A stretch of 64,000 bases of DNA from NCBI RefSeq assembly GCF_007655135.1, contig NC_045127.1:15447001-15511000 (forward strand), in the 5' to 3' direction. Source of the stretch: Punica granatum. Its lineage: Eukaryota; Streptophyta; Magnoliopsida; Myrtales; Lythraceae. The notes under the pieces are model-generated. The model was given only the letters and a program-made list of their open reading frames with translations. It was not told the origin of the DNA and made no database searches. Below, piece after piece: positions 33,434 to 45,610 of this stretch (the first letter of the stretch is position 1; the number at the start of each line of letters is the position of its first letter). A program made the translations under genes and the position numbers.

Positions 33434-34979
33434 GGAGGCCTAACTTTTTGGCATGAAGGTATGCCCTTCTTTTCTCTTGTGTTCCCCTACCAAAAATGAC
33501 TTGCAGCTCAATCAATTTCATTAAGAGTTGATTTGGGGAGCCGGAATAAGGACATTGTATATATAGGGATAGAGGAGATTACTGAGCTCACTAATGTAGC
33601 CCATCCCGCCCAAGATAGTGATTTTGCTTTCCAAGACGAGAGTTTGTTCTTTATTTTGTCAATAATGAATTGGAAAGATTCTTTTTGTTTCTTTTTCACA
33701 AGGAATGGGTTGCTAAGGTAGCGGGAGTCTTCGTTGAGCTTATTCATTCCCATTGCTTCTTTGATTTCTCTTCAGGATGTGGCCGGTGTGTTCTTTGAGA
33801 AGTAAACTCCTGATTTTGACAGGTTAACCTCTTGTCCCGACCACGAGCAGAATTTGTCAAGAATACTCTTGACATTGTTAGTCTCTATGGTGGTTGCTCT
33901 TGCGAGGATTATAAAGTCATCGGCGAACATGAGGTGTGAGATTTTGGGGCTGCCTTTACTAACTTAGATTCTTTTGATGGCTCTTTGCGCTTCGGCCCTA
34001 TACAGAAGACGGGACAATATCTCCATGGAAATGATAAAAAGATGAGGGGAGATTGGATCATCTTGTCTTAGACCTCTTTTCGGGGAGAAGTATCCATGGG
34101 GTGAGCCATTTATGAGGACGGACATTGTGGAGGTAGAGATACACTGATGTATCCAGGTGATGAATTTTTCATGGAAGCCAAGCTACTTGAGAGTTGTGAG
34201 GATTAAACTCCACTTTAGCTTGTCGAATGCTTTCATGAAGTCGATCTTCATGCCAACTTAACCTTTCCGAGCTCTTGTTGTATTCATTGTGTGGATGATT
34301 TCTTGTGCGAGGAGGCCATTTTTCATTTATCCATCCCCCCTCAATAAAGGCGGTCTGATTTGGGGAGATTAGTCTTTGGAGTAGGGGTTTGAGCCTTTTT
34401 GCAAGGATTTTGGTTACAACTTTGTAACAAACATTGCAGAGGCTTATAGGCTGGAAGTCCTTGAAGGTGGAAGCCTTTTTGGATTTTGGGACAAGAGTGA
34501 TGAAGGTGTTGTTCCATTCCTTGAGGATTTTGCCTGAGATGAAGAAGTTCTAGACTTCCGATATGAGAAGTGGCTTGATAATGATGTTGTAGTGTTTGTA
34601 AACTAAGGAGGGGATACTGTCAGGTTTGGGCGCTTTGAGGTTTGGTATGGAGTTCAGGGCTTTGATGATCTCTTCTTGGGATGGGTGGGAGATAAGGAGG
34701 GTGTTCTCCTCATTCGTGATGATAGGTTCGACTAATCCTTCTAGATCATTCGGGAAGGTAGGAGAAGTTGAGGTGAAGAGATCTTTGAAATTTTTGAGGA
34801 AAAGATCTGCCAATGCTTTCGGGGTCTTCTATCCATTGATTTCCTTCTCCTTTTACAACAACTATGAGGTTTGTCCTTCGTCTGATGATGGTGGAGAGAT
34901 GAAAGAATTTGGAGTTTATATCACCATCTTTTAAACATAATTCCCGAGATTTTTGGCACCAAATTAAATCCTTTCTCAC
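33434..34979 (-). pseudogene. Nested LINE reverse transcriptase
   Basis: Motifs in minus-strand order are KAPKPDSIPSLVYKH (34550-34813 frame), KIDFMKAFDKLKWSL, NGSPHGYFSPKRGLRQDDPISP, MFADDFIILARA, and a thumb segment (33508-33753, LSSWKAKSLSWAGWATLV). At least six stops or frameshifts separate them. The YADD-type core is present as FADD, so the family call is firm although the enzyme is dead. Confidence 0.82.
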
Positions 34980-35975
34980 AGAATCTCATCAAGTTCAGCA
35001 AGCAGGGAGTCCTCCTTTTGTTTAGTGTTAGGGGTCGGATCATTACGTTGTAGCTCATCAAGATCTTCTATGATACCTGCAATCTTTGTATCACAATGGC
35101 CAAAACAATTTTTGTTCCAATTTTTCAAGTCCTCTTTCATGTTTTTTATATTGTAGGAAAATTGATAGGCCTTTGATCCTTTTATTTCAATCTACCAGGC
35201 ATTTTGAATCACTTCTTTGCTGCTTGGATCACAAGTCCAAACTTCTTCAAAATGGAATGGTTTTGGACTCCTAGCAAATTTCATCCAGAGCTTGACTAAG
35301 ATAGGATTATGATCATTTTTGAGGCTAGGCAAGTGTATTACACTAGCTTTAGGAAATAAGAGACACCATTCGTCGTTTGCAGTAGCACGATCAAGTCTTT
35401 GTTTGATATGAGCAAGTCCAGATCGTTTGTTTCTTCAGGTAAAAGGATTTCTGGAGAACCCCAGGTCAATGCACCCCGAGGGGCTTATAAAATCATCAAG
35501 GTAGGGGTGGCTTGATTGAAATAAAAGGTTCGCCACCCCGTTTATCATTGCTAGAGCAGATTTCATTAAAATCACCAACAAGCAACCAAGGACGGTTATT
35601 TGCAGTAGCAAGATTAGGCAATTCAGATTAGAAATTGTGCTTCAAGTGAGCATACGGTGGACCATACACACAAGTAATTCAACAAGAGACATGCAAAATA
35701 GCATGATTAATGATAGCGTGAATATAGTGAGGAGAGTGTTGGAGAATCTGTACCTTGAGCTCCGTATTCCATAACAGGCAGAGTCCCCCTGCTGAATTTG
35801 TAGCATCCACTAAGAAAATTCCATCTAACTTGTATCACCAAGCTAGCTTCTTGTATCGTTTTGAGTCGATTTTTGTTTCAGATAGGAATATCATGCTGGG
35901 TTGGTGTTTATTTTGGAGGAGTCTTAGGGCGCGAACTGTCGGGTCTCCTGCCATTCCTCGTTAGTTCTAAGCAAG
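34980..35975 (-). pseudogene. Nested LINE endonuclease
   Basis: Minus-strand pieces are MIFLSETKIDSKR, LVDATNSAGGLCLLWN, RPWLLVGDFNEICSSNDKRG and a degraded SDH motif (LKNDHNPIL). This is the APE-like endonuclease of L1 ORF2. Stops are frequent and one stretch (about 35430-35540) is poorly readable. Confidence 0.75.
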
Positions 35976-36091
35976 TAGACTCATGGATAAGTTGAGGGCA
36001 TGTTTGGGCCCGCTTCCTCGGCCATTTGGATGTCATTGGAGGTGTCTCCATCTTCCATCTCCTCTACATAGTAGGGCTGATCCGGCTGCTG

Positions 36092-36631
36092 TCATGGAGA
36101 TATAAGGTAGTTTCCTTGAGTTGGGAGTTGTCTCGGGAAGGCTGCCCGAAATTGGGGGTCCTCTTGCATTACCTCTCCGAGTGACACTGCCATTCTGTTG
36201 AGGATAGCAGTGTAAGGGGCAACTCGCTTGACAAACTCTTCCATGGGAAAATCAATCTTTCTTTTTTTGACAGGTGGGAGGTAGAAGTCGGCAGTGGTTG
36301 AAGGGGTGGAGAGGGAACCTCTATAAGTTGGCAAAAAATAATTGAAAGTGGCAGGTGCACTTGAGTCGTGCTCATGATAAGTCGGATAGCTGGAGCCCAC
36401 TGGGGAGAGGACGTGGGCTTGAGTGTTGGTGATGCCCGTGTAAAGGGAGTCCACTGGGCTATTAGGTTGGTAGGAGAAGTCCTAAGTCTGGTCCAACTTG
36501 GTTGGGCTTTCTTCATGCCCATCTCGTTGAGCTTTTTCTTTCAAGAGTTGGGGCCCATTTTGGTTGAAGGAAAAGGAGAAGATGGGTTTTTTTTTTTCCT
36601 TTTTTCGTTGCTGCTAGATAATAGAGATTTA

Positions 36632-36665
<34 letters not shown>

Positions 36666-37953
36666 GGGGGGGGGGAGGGGGGGGGGGGGGGGGGGGGGAG
36701 GTGTTGTGCAACGTCTCTTTCATCGGTGGTAGGGTTGGGGGGTAGCTCATATTGGAAGTCAAAATTGGGTACTAAAGCTGCAAGGTTATAAGGAATATTG
36801 AAAATGATTTTGTATTTTGGTTTCTTGGGAGTAGTACCGCCTCAGTGGGTCGGGGGTTTGGGAGAAAAGTTGGAGGGTACGCGGAGAGCCGTTGGGGTCT
36901 GAGATGGGTGAGCGATTGTATCATGTGGGACTGTTCGAAGGGGAAGCGTCAGGGACGACGACGACTTGGGGTGGTGGTATAACAGAAGGTCACGAGGTTT
37001 TTGTATTTGAAGTGGACTCATAAAGCCGTGTCATTTTTCCTGGAGATTAAGTACCCCGGGCATTGCGGCTTTGTTGTAGGGACTTTTACCAGGGCTTGTC
37101 AGGTGACGAACCATTTGGGAATCCTGCCTTTGTTCTTCCAGTCGATTTGAACTACTGTGCCGGCTTGTTTAGCAAGTTGGGTGATGTTCTGCTTCGATAG
37201 TAGCTCTAGTGGGATGAGTTGGATCCGGAAGGAAACTGTGGCGAACTTGATCTCTTCTAGCGGGAGGCCTCAGTCCCATCTTGCTAGCATCATGTAGGCA
37301 CCTTGGACGTGGTATGCTCCTCCATTTTCCACTGAGATAAGGTCCCTTTGGTCCCTAAAGAGGCAAACCAAAATTTCTTTGTCTCAATCATCGAGGATTA
37401 TCGATACACCTTTCTTTGCGGTCCAAATCTGGATGAGGCGTGGGATAATGAGCTTTGGAGGGGGAATCTTGAAGCCAAAAGGCTTGATGAGGAGAGTGAG
37501 AGAGGCGAAATCAGGCGCCTCTTCCTCATTGATAGAAAGGTCGAGCACCTCAGCTGTTAGGGCCATTGACATGTAGGCATTGAACATCTCCACCAGGTTG
37601 ATGCTGAGGTCAGTAGGGTCCATTGTGGTTTCTCTACTTGGTGGGGGGGCATCTTGCGGGGCCAGGGGAGTATTGAAAGTAAAGGGGGCAGTAGGGGTTG
37701 TGGGGAGTGCTGGTGTAGGGGAATGTAGAGGGATTAAAGTAGAGTTTAAGAGTATTATAAATGCCATTGTAGGGATGAAGTACAAGGTTGGTGAGGGGGC
37801 CTCAGGGGGTAGATCGGGACAGTTCACAGCATTAAGGATTGCGAGTACTTTTCGTGGATGGAGGAGGGTAGGTGATGCCATTGAAGAGCAAAGCACATAT
37901 GCAGTAAAGGAGGAGAAAGAAAGCGGGGAGGGTGGAAGGGGGGCTTCCAACAA
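36092..37953 (-). pseudogene. Nested LINE ORF1 (Gag-like, DUF4283)
   Basis: The frame at 37384-37953 opens MLEAPLPPSPLSF, with DLSINLVEMFNAYMSMAL and FGFKIPPPKLIIPRLIQIW. It is followed after a stop by KFATVSFRIQLIPLELLSKQ, a DUF4283-like block of plant LINE ORF1 proteins that bind the element RNA. 36092-36454 may be the C-terminal tail. A G/GA run (36632-36698) interrupts the middle and yields spurious proline-rich frames. Confidence 0.68.
36632..36701. repeat. GA microsatellite followed by G homopolymers
   Basis: About 12 GA units, then a 21-base G run, one A, and a 22-base G run. It sits within ORF1 of the nested LINE. Runs this long are prone to length error and could fold as quadruplexes. 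Confidence 0.85.
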
Positions 37954-38011
37954 ATGGAAGAAAATGGAGCTCTCAACATAGGAGAGTATGAATTCTAATC
38001 TTTGAAGATTT

Positions 38012-38460
38012 GAAGTTCTCCTTTATCACTTTACTTGGTTACTTAGTGCAATTTATACTTGTCATGATACTGCTGATGATGTTACTTGTGGAATACTATC
38101 ATCACAGTTTTGAAAGCTCCCGACCTTCCATGGGCTCTCATGGGGAATTTTAATGAAATTTTAAATGCTGGTGAGAAACTCGGAGGTAGACATTTGATCC
38201 CACTAGACCTAATAAACTGTCAGAGGTCATAAATCTTTGAAATTTAGTGGGGGTTTTAATCAATGAACCTTTAGACTGCGTCCTTGTCTCGTCAATCCTA
38301 GTTGGCATCAAGCTTTTGTTGGAAATTATGGTTAATGGGTGAATGAGGAAATTGTTCACAAGCTAATGACTTTTGATTTTCTTATGTTAACCACACTTAA
38401 AATTCCTCTTAATGGTAGAGGAATATTTTACATTCAAGTGGGAATGGATTATGTTTTAAG
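38012..38460 (+). pseudogene. Outer LINE endonuclease, middle part
   Basis: The outer LINE resumes here. LPWALMGNFNEIL with EKLGGRHLIPLDL is the W..GDFNE motif of the endonuclease (Asp changed to Asn). Several stops follow. Confidence 0.7.
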
Positions 38461-38464
38461 TGGT

Positions 38465-38990
38465 GCTTACAAGATATGAATGGATTGCATTCTTGAATAA
38501 TCAAATTTCATTAACACATATATTGAATATATGTGAGTTATTCCCCACAAAGAGAGAATAGAAATAGTCATAGAAGCATTGAACCCTTAGCCTATAAAAT
38601 CCAACAATTCTCTCATCTATGATGGCGCACAAACATTTTCTTCTCTTAGATTTCTGACCTTGCATCCGTATTTTGAGATAGTGTACATGCTTCACTTCGA
38701 GTTCGCTGGAGCGTTACTGTTTGTGTTGCTGCTTTGCTTGTTGCCGTTTTACCCTGGGAAATGATTGTCCATGTGACCTCAAGCACCCAGGAGGGGACAA
38801 AAGGGCTTTGTGTCTAACACATGACTCAGCTATCTCGTTTCTTCTGATCTTCCGGTTTCGTCTTTGTATCGGTTTGAATTTCTAAGTTCTTATACTAGTG
38901 AAATTCATTTAATTTTATAACATTTTATTTGTCCAAATTTCTATTCGAGTTGTCGTTCAATTTTGTAACTTATTACGGCTAATTATTTTT
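38465..38990. other. Unidentified ~500-bp insertion in outer LINE
   Basis: The endonuclease stops being readable near 38465 and resumes near 38995 (FPNAKVFHLPRVYSDHCPL). The DNA between reads unlike LINE. On the minus strand it has TTGTTGGATTTTATAGGC, reminiscent of a Copia LTR start. No duplication is clear. Confidence 0.35.
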
Positions 38991-38994
38991 ACAG

Positions 38995-40660
38995 CTTTCC
39001 CTAATGCAAAAGTTTTCCACCTCCCTCGTGTTTACTCTGACCATTGCCCCCTCAAACTTGACTGTTCTGTTAATATGAATAATGGTCTTCCACATCGGTT
39101 TAGGTCTAAAACCATTTGGCTGACCCATTCGGACTTGCCCTATATTGTGGACTCTGACTGGTTAGATGCTGCTAATTCCCTAGCCCTCGCAGTGTCTTCC
39201 TTTCAAGATAAGGCAAAAACATGGAATAAGAATGTTTTTGACAACTTCTTCCATCGTAAAAACCAAGTCTTGGAACGCCTAAAAGGAGTTCAAAAAGCTC
39301 TTAATGAGGCTCCTAATGACTTCCTCTTTGACCTCAATCAATCCCTGAACAATGAATATTAGGAGATTCTTAAGCTCGAGGAGGAGCTTTGGATCATGAA
39401 ATCCCATACCGATCGAATCACAGACGGTGATAGTAACACTACCTTCTTCCATGTCTCTACCCTTGTCAGACGCAAGACTAATAAAATCTTGGCCGTTAGA
39501 AACAATGTCGATGACTGGACTGTTGATCCTTCAGACACTCGCTCCATCATCTCCAATCACTTTCAAAACCTCTACTACACTGAAAGTCTGTCCAGTACCT
39601 TTTCCACCAAATATTTTCCAACTAGTCTTGCACAACTTGTTGAGATCAACTATGCTTCTCTAAATGCTCAAACCTCTTATGCGGAGATTAAATGTGCTCT
39701 CTGGTGCCTCAAACCGTACAAAGCCTCGGGTCCTGATGGTCTACATTCCATTTTCTTCTAAAAGTTCTGGAGCCCCACAAGCTTTTCCATCGTTAAAATG
39801 ATCAAAGAGTTTTTTGTGTCCTTAACACTTCCAAATAGCATAAATGACATTCTCATCTCTCTAATCCGAAATCTCGATCTCCTGAAACGATCTCCCAGTA
39901 CAGACCTATCATTTTATGTAATACTTTACAAGATCATCTCAAAAGCCCTTGTTAACCGCATTCGTCCCCTCTTGGATAAGTTTATATCCTCCCTCCAATC
40001 GAGCTTCATTTCGAGGAGAAGAGCCGTTGACATTATTGTCATTGTTCGAGAGATCCTCCACTCCATGAAAACAAACAAGGCAAAGGACGGAGTAATGGTT
40101 AGTAAGCTAGACTTAGAGAAGGCTTATGACCGCCTCAAATGGTATTTCATCCACACAGCTCTAACCCTTTTCGACTTTCCCCCGAATTGGATTAAATTCA
40201 TTATAAAATGAGTGACCTCCACCAACATTTTTGTCTTGGTAAATAGAGGACAACTCGAATTTTTCAATCTTTTAGAGGCATTTATCAGGGGGACCTCCTA
40301 TCCCCATACATTTTTATCATTTGCATGGAGGTCCTAAGCTCCATGATCACAAGGGCAGGGGGCACCGGGAAATGGAAAGGTGTTAAAGCTTCAAGATCTG
40401 GCCCGATCCTCTCACACATATTTTTCGCAGATGATCTCATCCTTTTTGGGAAAACTGATCCCGAAACATGTTGCTGTATTCTCGATACACTTGAGACATT
40501 TTGTCCCCCCTTGGGTCAAAAAAATCAACCGAGCCAATAAATCAAGAATCTGCCTATCACCAAATGTCTCTGATCAAACTCGGTCTCGCATTACAATGAC
40601 ATTCAATAGTTCACTCACCATGGACATTGTAAAAATTTGGGTTTCCTGACTGGTATGAGA
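38995..40660 (+). pseudogene. Outer LINE endonuclease end and reverse transcriptase
   Basis: VYSDHCPLKLDC is the SDH motif ending the endonuclease. The frame 39075-39362 and its continuation (39396-39761) carry ITDGDSNTTFFHVSTLVRRKT and LKPYKASGPDGLHSIFF. Next come SKLDLEKAYDRLKWYFIH (40083-40145), GDLLSPYIFI in a shifted frame and FFADDLILFGK near 40425-40455. This is a plant L1 reverse transcriptase with several stops and frame changes. Confidence 0.85.
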
Positions 40661-41765
40661 AGTTCAGATTGCTGGACGGAAAGCAGCCGTTCTATCCATG
40701 GCTGGTAGACTCACCCTGATCAACTCGGTCACATCGACGATCCCCACATACTTCATGCAATGCACCATGCTCCCAAAAAAAGAATCCTTAACTCCCTTGA
40801 TAAAATTAATTGGGACTTCCTTTGGGGATCCTCAAATGAGAGAAGAAAACTTCATATGGTCAGTTAGGACATGATCATGAAACCCAAATCTGAAGGGGGA
40901 CTAGGGATCAAACCCGCCAAAGGGCATAACAAGGCACTTGTCGGGAAATTTGTTCGGCGCACTCTTCATGCCAGTAACGCTTTATGGGCTACTGTGCTAA
41001 AGAGTAAATATATTGATAGCCTCAGACTCCCTAGGAATTCTCAAACATCCTATGAGTCTTGAGGTCACAAGGGCATTCGATGTGTTATTCAAAATGGCCA
41101 AGCTACTCGATTCTGGTCCGACAATTGGACAGGGGTTTGCGCCCTTGAGCTCCATCATTGGTGGCCCTTTAAACTCTAAAGAGGAAAATAACCTCGTTCA
41201 CCAGTTCATTGCCCAGAGAACATGGGATCTCTTGAGCATGTCCGTAACTGTTCCTGATAACATTGTCGATTGCATTCGAAGTCATCCTATCCAACTGAAT
41301 CAATCGACCGATGACCAAATAGCCTAGAACTTCTCCCAAGATGGCCAGTTTGATATGAAATAAGCTTATGAAATTGCGATGGGATGGGACCCAAGTAGAT
41401 CTGAAGGGAGAAATTGGGATTGGGTATGGAAGAAAAATTGCTTGCCACGAATACACATATTCATATGGCTCGAGGTTAAAAATAGAATCCCTTGCTCCTA
41501 AACGCTTACTCAGTTCAATCTTTCAGTCAACCCTCAGTGTTCCCGCTGCCTTTCCTCTTCGAAATCCACATCACATCTTTTACGGGATTGTGATTTCACA
41601 AAGGAATTCTGGAATTTTCTTGGCTGCCTATCCAAACGTTCCACTTTCAACATCCCTTTTAATTCTTGGCTTCGTGTTAATTGCCAAGCTTACGAGTCTC
41701 ACACCATTCCATTCCTCGGTCCATTATATTCCCATTTGCTCTTTGGCATATTTGGTTTGATAGGA
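40661..41765 (+). pseudogene. Outer LINE C-region after reverse transcriptase
   Basis: Recognisable pieces are AGRLTLINSVTSTIPTYFMQC, MKPKSEGGLGIKPAKGHNKALVGKF (40871-41062) and a later region with P..W..F and FHSSVHYIPICSLAYLVW, the usual plant LINE linker with the zinc-binding part. Frame changes are common. Confidence 0.7.
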
Positions 41766-41879
41766 ATCATAGAATTTCAAGAGGAAAACCATTACACCCG
41801 AACTTAGTACAACTCACCTTGAGTCGTGCAGCCGAGTTTTTTTTTTTCCACGTAACCGAATCTTAAAAATCCTCAGCAT

Positions 41880-42478
41880 GAAATCCAAGTTAGATGGACT
41901 CCCCCAAGCCTAGGTTGGTATAAGGTTAACCCTGAAGGGTCTGTGCTAAGTAATCCCTGTAAAGCGGGAGGAGGAGGCATCATTCGTGACGAGAACGGCC
42001 TATGGAAAGTAAGCTTCACCCTTAGGATCGCCTAGGCCTCCAACGTCACAGCCGAATTATGGGCACTCTAGGATGGCCTTCACTTGGCTACCGATTACAG
42101 TCTCACATATCTAGAAGCGGAACTTGATGCTCGTGTTGTTTAAGATATGATATGGGGTGATACCGGGACTAATGTAATACGTGAATCCCTCATCAATGAC
42201 TGTAGGTGCTTGGCTAGTAGGTTCCACGGACTCAAAGCTAGGCATATATATCGGGAAGCTAATTACTGTGCGGATACTCTAGCGAAGAAGGGAGCTACTC
42301 AGCAGAATGATTTTGTTATATTTACCTCAGTTCTTGTTGATTTATATTTTATTTATTTTGCAGATTGTATGAGTCTATCATGTACCAGGATGGTCAGTAG
42401 ACCATCAGACCTCCACTAGTTTGTACTTTATTTTTGATTGAATGAAGAAGTATGCCTAGCTTACAAAAAAAAAATCCA
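41880..42478 (+). pseudogene. Outer LINE RNase H and 3' end
   Basis: The pieces KAGGGGIIRDENGLWKVSF, a degraded TAELWAL, LEAELDARVV and HIYREANYCADTLAKKG (42147-42419 frame) give the RNase H domain of plant LINEs with its E and D positions, several broken by stops. It ends in an A-tail near 42468-42478. Confidence 0.82.
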
Positions 42479-42494
42479 ACTGATTGGTCGATCA

Positions 42495-42856
42495 TTTTAG
42501 TAAGGGGTTTTTACCTAAAATGGCCTATGGTTTGTCCGTTTTGTCAAATATATCCCATGTTTTTTTTGTCAAATTTATCCCATGGTTTACATTTTGCATC
42601 AAATCTATCCCGGCGTTATCTTTTCCGTCAACATTTAACGGCCGTGCTGACGTGGCATGTGGAGAGATAGTGGGCCACACTTGCCACATAGGCGCCACGT
42701 CAGCACGGCCGTTAGATGTCGACGGAAAAGATAACGCCGGGATATATTTGATGCAAAAAGTAAACTATGGGATAGATTTGACAAAAAAAAACATAGGATA
42801 GATTTGACAAAACGAGCAAACCATGCGTCATTTTAGGTAAATACCCCTTTTAGTAA
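42495..42856. mobile_element. Mutator-type MITE, copy 1
   Basis: A perfect 9-bp duplication, TTTTAGTAA, flanks it (42495-42503, 42848-42856). The arms start GGGGTTTTTACCTAAAATGG and end CATTTTAGGTAAATACCCC. The body is almost a complete palindrome (GGGATA..TTTGACAAAA blocks, GGCCGTGCTGACGTGGCA). 344 bp, non-coding. It is inserted just after the LINE tail. Confidence 0.85.
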
Positions 42857-43085
42857 AATGTTTAGGAAATCAACTTAAAATATGTATTATTTATTTAGAA
42901 ATTTGTATAATTTATTTTGAAATTTATATAATTTATGTGTTTTACTTTTTTTTTTGTTATGAATCTTTTAGGGTCCATTTGGCAATACAGTTCATTTTCG
43001 AAATTTAACTCTATTCACATTAAAATAAAAAGACAAACAAGTATGTTAGTGAAAAATTTATTTATATATATTTATTTAAATGAGA

Positions 43086-43421
43086 TTGTAATAAGGGGTA
43101 TTTACCAAAAATGGCTCATGGTTTACCCGTTTTGTCAAATCTATCATATGTTTTTTTTGTCAAATCTATCACATGGTTTACTTTTTGCATCAAATCTATC
43201 CCGGCGTTATCTTTTCTGTTGACATCTAACGGCTGTGCTAACGTGGCGCCCATGTGGCAAGTGTGGCCCACTATCTCTCCATGAGCCATGTCAGTACAAC
43301 CGTTAGATGTCAACAAAAAAGATAACGCCGGGATAGATTTGATGCAAAAAGTAAACCATGAGATAGATTTGACAAAACGGGTAAACCATGGGCCGTTTTA
43401 GGTAAAAACCCCTTGTAATAA
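43086..43421. mobile_element. Mutator-type MITE, copy 2, nested in a Tourist-like MITE
   Basis: A perfect 9-bp duplication, TTGTAATAA, lies at 43086-43094 and 43413-43421. The arms match copy 1 at 42504-42847. The related Tourist-like MITE at 55689-56042 reads GGTTGTAATAATGGAG without interruption, so it is the empty site. 318 bp, foldback, non-coding. Confidence 0.88.
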
Positions 43422-43565
43422 TGGGGTTGAGAAAGAAAATAAGAAAGTAATGATTATGCTGTTAAATTGTGAAAAAAAGTATGAACAGTTTGAGGAATTT
43501 AATATTAAAAATTAAATTAAATGTAATTAAGTTAAAAATTAAAGAAAAAGAGGAAAATACATCAA

Positions 43566-43763
43566 AAAGAATTATGTCGCTCAAATAATTGATCCGAGGT
43601 AATTCTAGGGAATCAGTAGTATTAACGGTGTTTGGTTCGAGAGGATGAAGCGGAGCCCAAGGGCTTGAGCAATGGCCGCAGGGAAAGGCTAAAATGTTCA
43701 CCAATGAAGGGCATGGTCTCATCTTTTTCGAGCTGAGTTTCGTTAATATTATTGCATTTCCCT
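43566..43763. repeat. Pararetrovirus terminal repeat, left
   Basis: From AAAGAATTATGTCG to ATTGCATTTCCCT. It matches 50898-51095 at roughly nine of ten positions. It lies between the viral promoter region and the primer site in the circular map, so it is leader sequence. Confidence 0.9.
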
Positions 43764-43778
43764 AGCCTCACCTAGAAT

Positions 43779-43789
43779 TGGTATCAGAG
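43779..43789 (+). promoter_or_regulatory. Primer-binding site for initiator methionine tRNA
   Basis: TGGTATCAGAG is complementary to the 3' end of plant initiator tRNA-Met, which primes minus-strand DNA synthesis in caulimovirids and Copia elements. It lies 16 bases after the left terminal repeat. Confidence 0.85.
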
Positions 43790-43853
43790 TCTGGTTTTGT
43801 AGAATTACTGAAGAACTCTTCCCCCTACCCCACACCTGGGGTTTACAGACATC

Positions 43854-45610
43854 ATGACTTCTTCTTCTGAAAGTACTCCCTCAACCACATATGTTACCCT
43901 CTCTATTGAGACTCCCTTCTGGAAGTCATTCGAAAGTAAACTAGACGCCCTCTATGAGGTATCCTACCTCAATGAGGACGATAAGATCTCCTCTACTGAT
44001 CTCCCTCTCATAAACCCTTATACAACCTTCTCTAAACAACCCTCCTTATCACCCATCAGATCTATCCGATAGTTCATCCGTCAGTCTCCTCACCGGGTCA
44101 AAGAATATGTCCAGTCTATAAGGTTTGACCAGCATCCTATTCAGGCCTCAGAAGCTGAACCGTTCATGACTCTCCAGATTCCTCAAGAGTTTTCACGACA
44201 GTGGATCTCTCAAGCGTATACGCATCTTCATTTCGATGCAATCTGACTTGCCCTCAGTTACCATGGCAGGAAGGGTTTGCCTGTCGTGGCATGCATGGCT
44301 TTGTTGGACACCAAATTTCTAGAGTACCAGCATGCCTGCATAGGGACGACAGAGACTACCCTTAACACGGGGACAGTCTTTGTCACCCTCTTCCCCAACT
44401 TCAACATGGCTCTCTCAGATCTGCGGCTTCTGACAACCCTCAAGGTCTAGCTCCAGATCACTGGAGCTCCACAGGTTTAAGACTCCGTGGCGGCCACTCT
44501 CCACTACCAGATGGCCTACTGGATCTAGAACCATGCTCTGGATCTTTTGCTCCCAAGGTCCAAAGAGGCCCTCATCATCTCTGTGGACTCTATGAACGCA
44601 CCCACCTGCGTTCATGTTCCCAGATAAATCTCCAGAGCCGATCTTGTGAAGCTGCTTCCAAAGACCTGGGTCACTAACTATGAGTGTCTCCACCAAAACG
44701 CTCAACCCATCCAATCCTCTGAGTCCAAGTTTGGGAAAAGATTAGACGGAAGGGTCGTAATCTCTTTCGACCACCGTCCTGTTGAAAACCTAGAGCCATC
44801 CACTCCTCCCATGTTCCAGACCATGATGATGATGCAGCCTATAGAAGAAGGAGTACATGACAACCCGAAGGTGCAAAAGCGGATGCCTCACATCCACTCA
44901 TTTATGAGTAATGGGAAGCCAATGTATTTCTTTCTAGAACCAAGAGGAAAACACTGTTATTAAGATATTTGCGACTGTGGCGACTGTGATATCTGCTACA
45001 GAAAGAAGCGAAAGGAACCTCCTTGCTTAGAAGAGGCCAAAAAGAAAGCAGATCCCAAGACAAATCCGGGTGCAGATAGAGGTTTATCGACCGATCTGAA
45101 GAAGAAAAAGGTGCTACCCTGCTATTAGCCCATTCCCAAGTGGGTCAAGAAATTTGGGACTAGCTCAAAGATATGGTGCAAGCCTCTATCTCTGAGAAGC
45201 TTGTCCACAAGATGTAGTAGAAAGGTGAAATAGCTGCCATTCCACAAGCAACTCCCGCCTGTATGTTTCGACCAACCTCGCCAAACTATGATGAACATTT
45301 CCCTTAGCTGGGACAGTTTATAGATGGCGATGGAAGGCATACCCATGCCTTTAAAGTTCCAAATCCAACTGACCGTGATGAAGAGGGAAACCCTAAGTTA
45401 GTCACTAGAGGAGAAGCTGTTCTTAACTGGCAGTCTGAAAACGGGTATCCCAAAACCGTGTACTCTCCTCTATTGGAACTAAGGTGGACACCATAACTTC
45501 AAAAGTCAGCCAGCTTGACAACAAGTTTGACAGGCATCATCAAGAGACCCAGTCGCTCCTTCGTACACTCCAAAAGCATCTTAAGGAGATTTAGGATACC
45601 CCTCATGTCT
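43854..45610 (+). pseudogene. Pararetrovirus movement protein region, broken
   Basis: The ATG at 43854 starts a 72-codon piece that stops at 44070. Later pieces (FMTLQIPQEFSRQWISQAY, GRKGLPVVACMALLDTKF, FVTLFPNFNMALSDLRLL) are in the style of the 30K-type viral movement protein, which opens plasmodesmata. At least seven stops lie between 44070 and 45200. After about 44950 comes a lysine-rich linker and a coiled-coil-like segment (KVSQLDNKFDRHHQETQ). No working product is possible. Confidence 0.72.

Larger units (their letters stand above)
31871..38011 (-). mobile_element. Near full-length L1-type LINE nested in another LINE
   Basis: About 6.1 kb on the minus strand. It has an ORF1 with a DUF4283-like region (36092-37953), an endonuclease (about 34980-35970), reverse transcriptase (about 33500-34980, with FADD as MFADDFIIL), a zinc-binding C-region and RNase H (32168-33433), and an A-tail read as T at 31872-31881. 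It is flanked by diverged target copies (31852-31870, 38012-38030). Many stops show it is old, though one 421-codon frame remains. Same family as the truncated copy at 25695-26626. Confidence 0.86.
31130..42478 (+). mobile_element. LINE (outer copy), split by another LINE
   Basis: The plus-strand LINE has a 5' part at about 31130-31870 with the endonuclease start (NCRGAANNNFRRTVIDLIHS, TETRLERE). It resumes at 38012 with LPWALMGNFNEIL, then reverse transcriptase and RNase H, and ends in an A-tail at about 42468-42478. Removing the minus-strand LINE between 31871 and 38011 restores co-linearity. Stops and frameshifts are spread throughout, so it is dead. The 5' end is uncertain, and no target duplication for the outer copy was found. 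Confidence 0.8.

Noticed and set aside
36541..36762. Proline- and glycine-rich frames on both strands
   Set aside because: They result from the GA/G homopolymer inside LINE ORF1.
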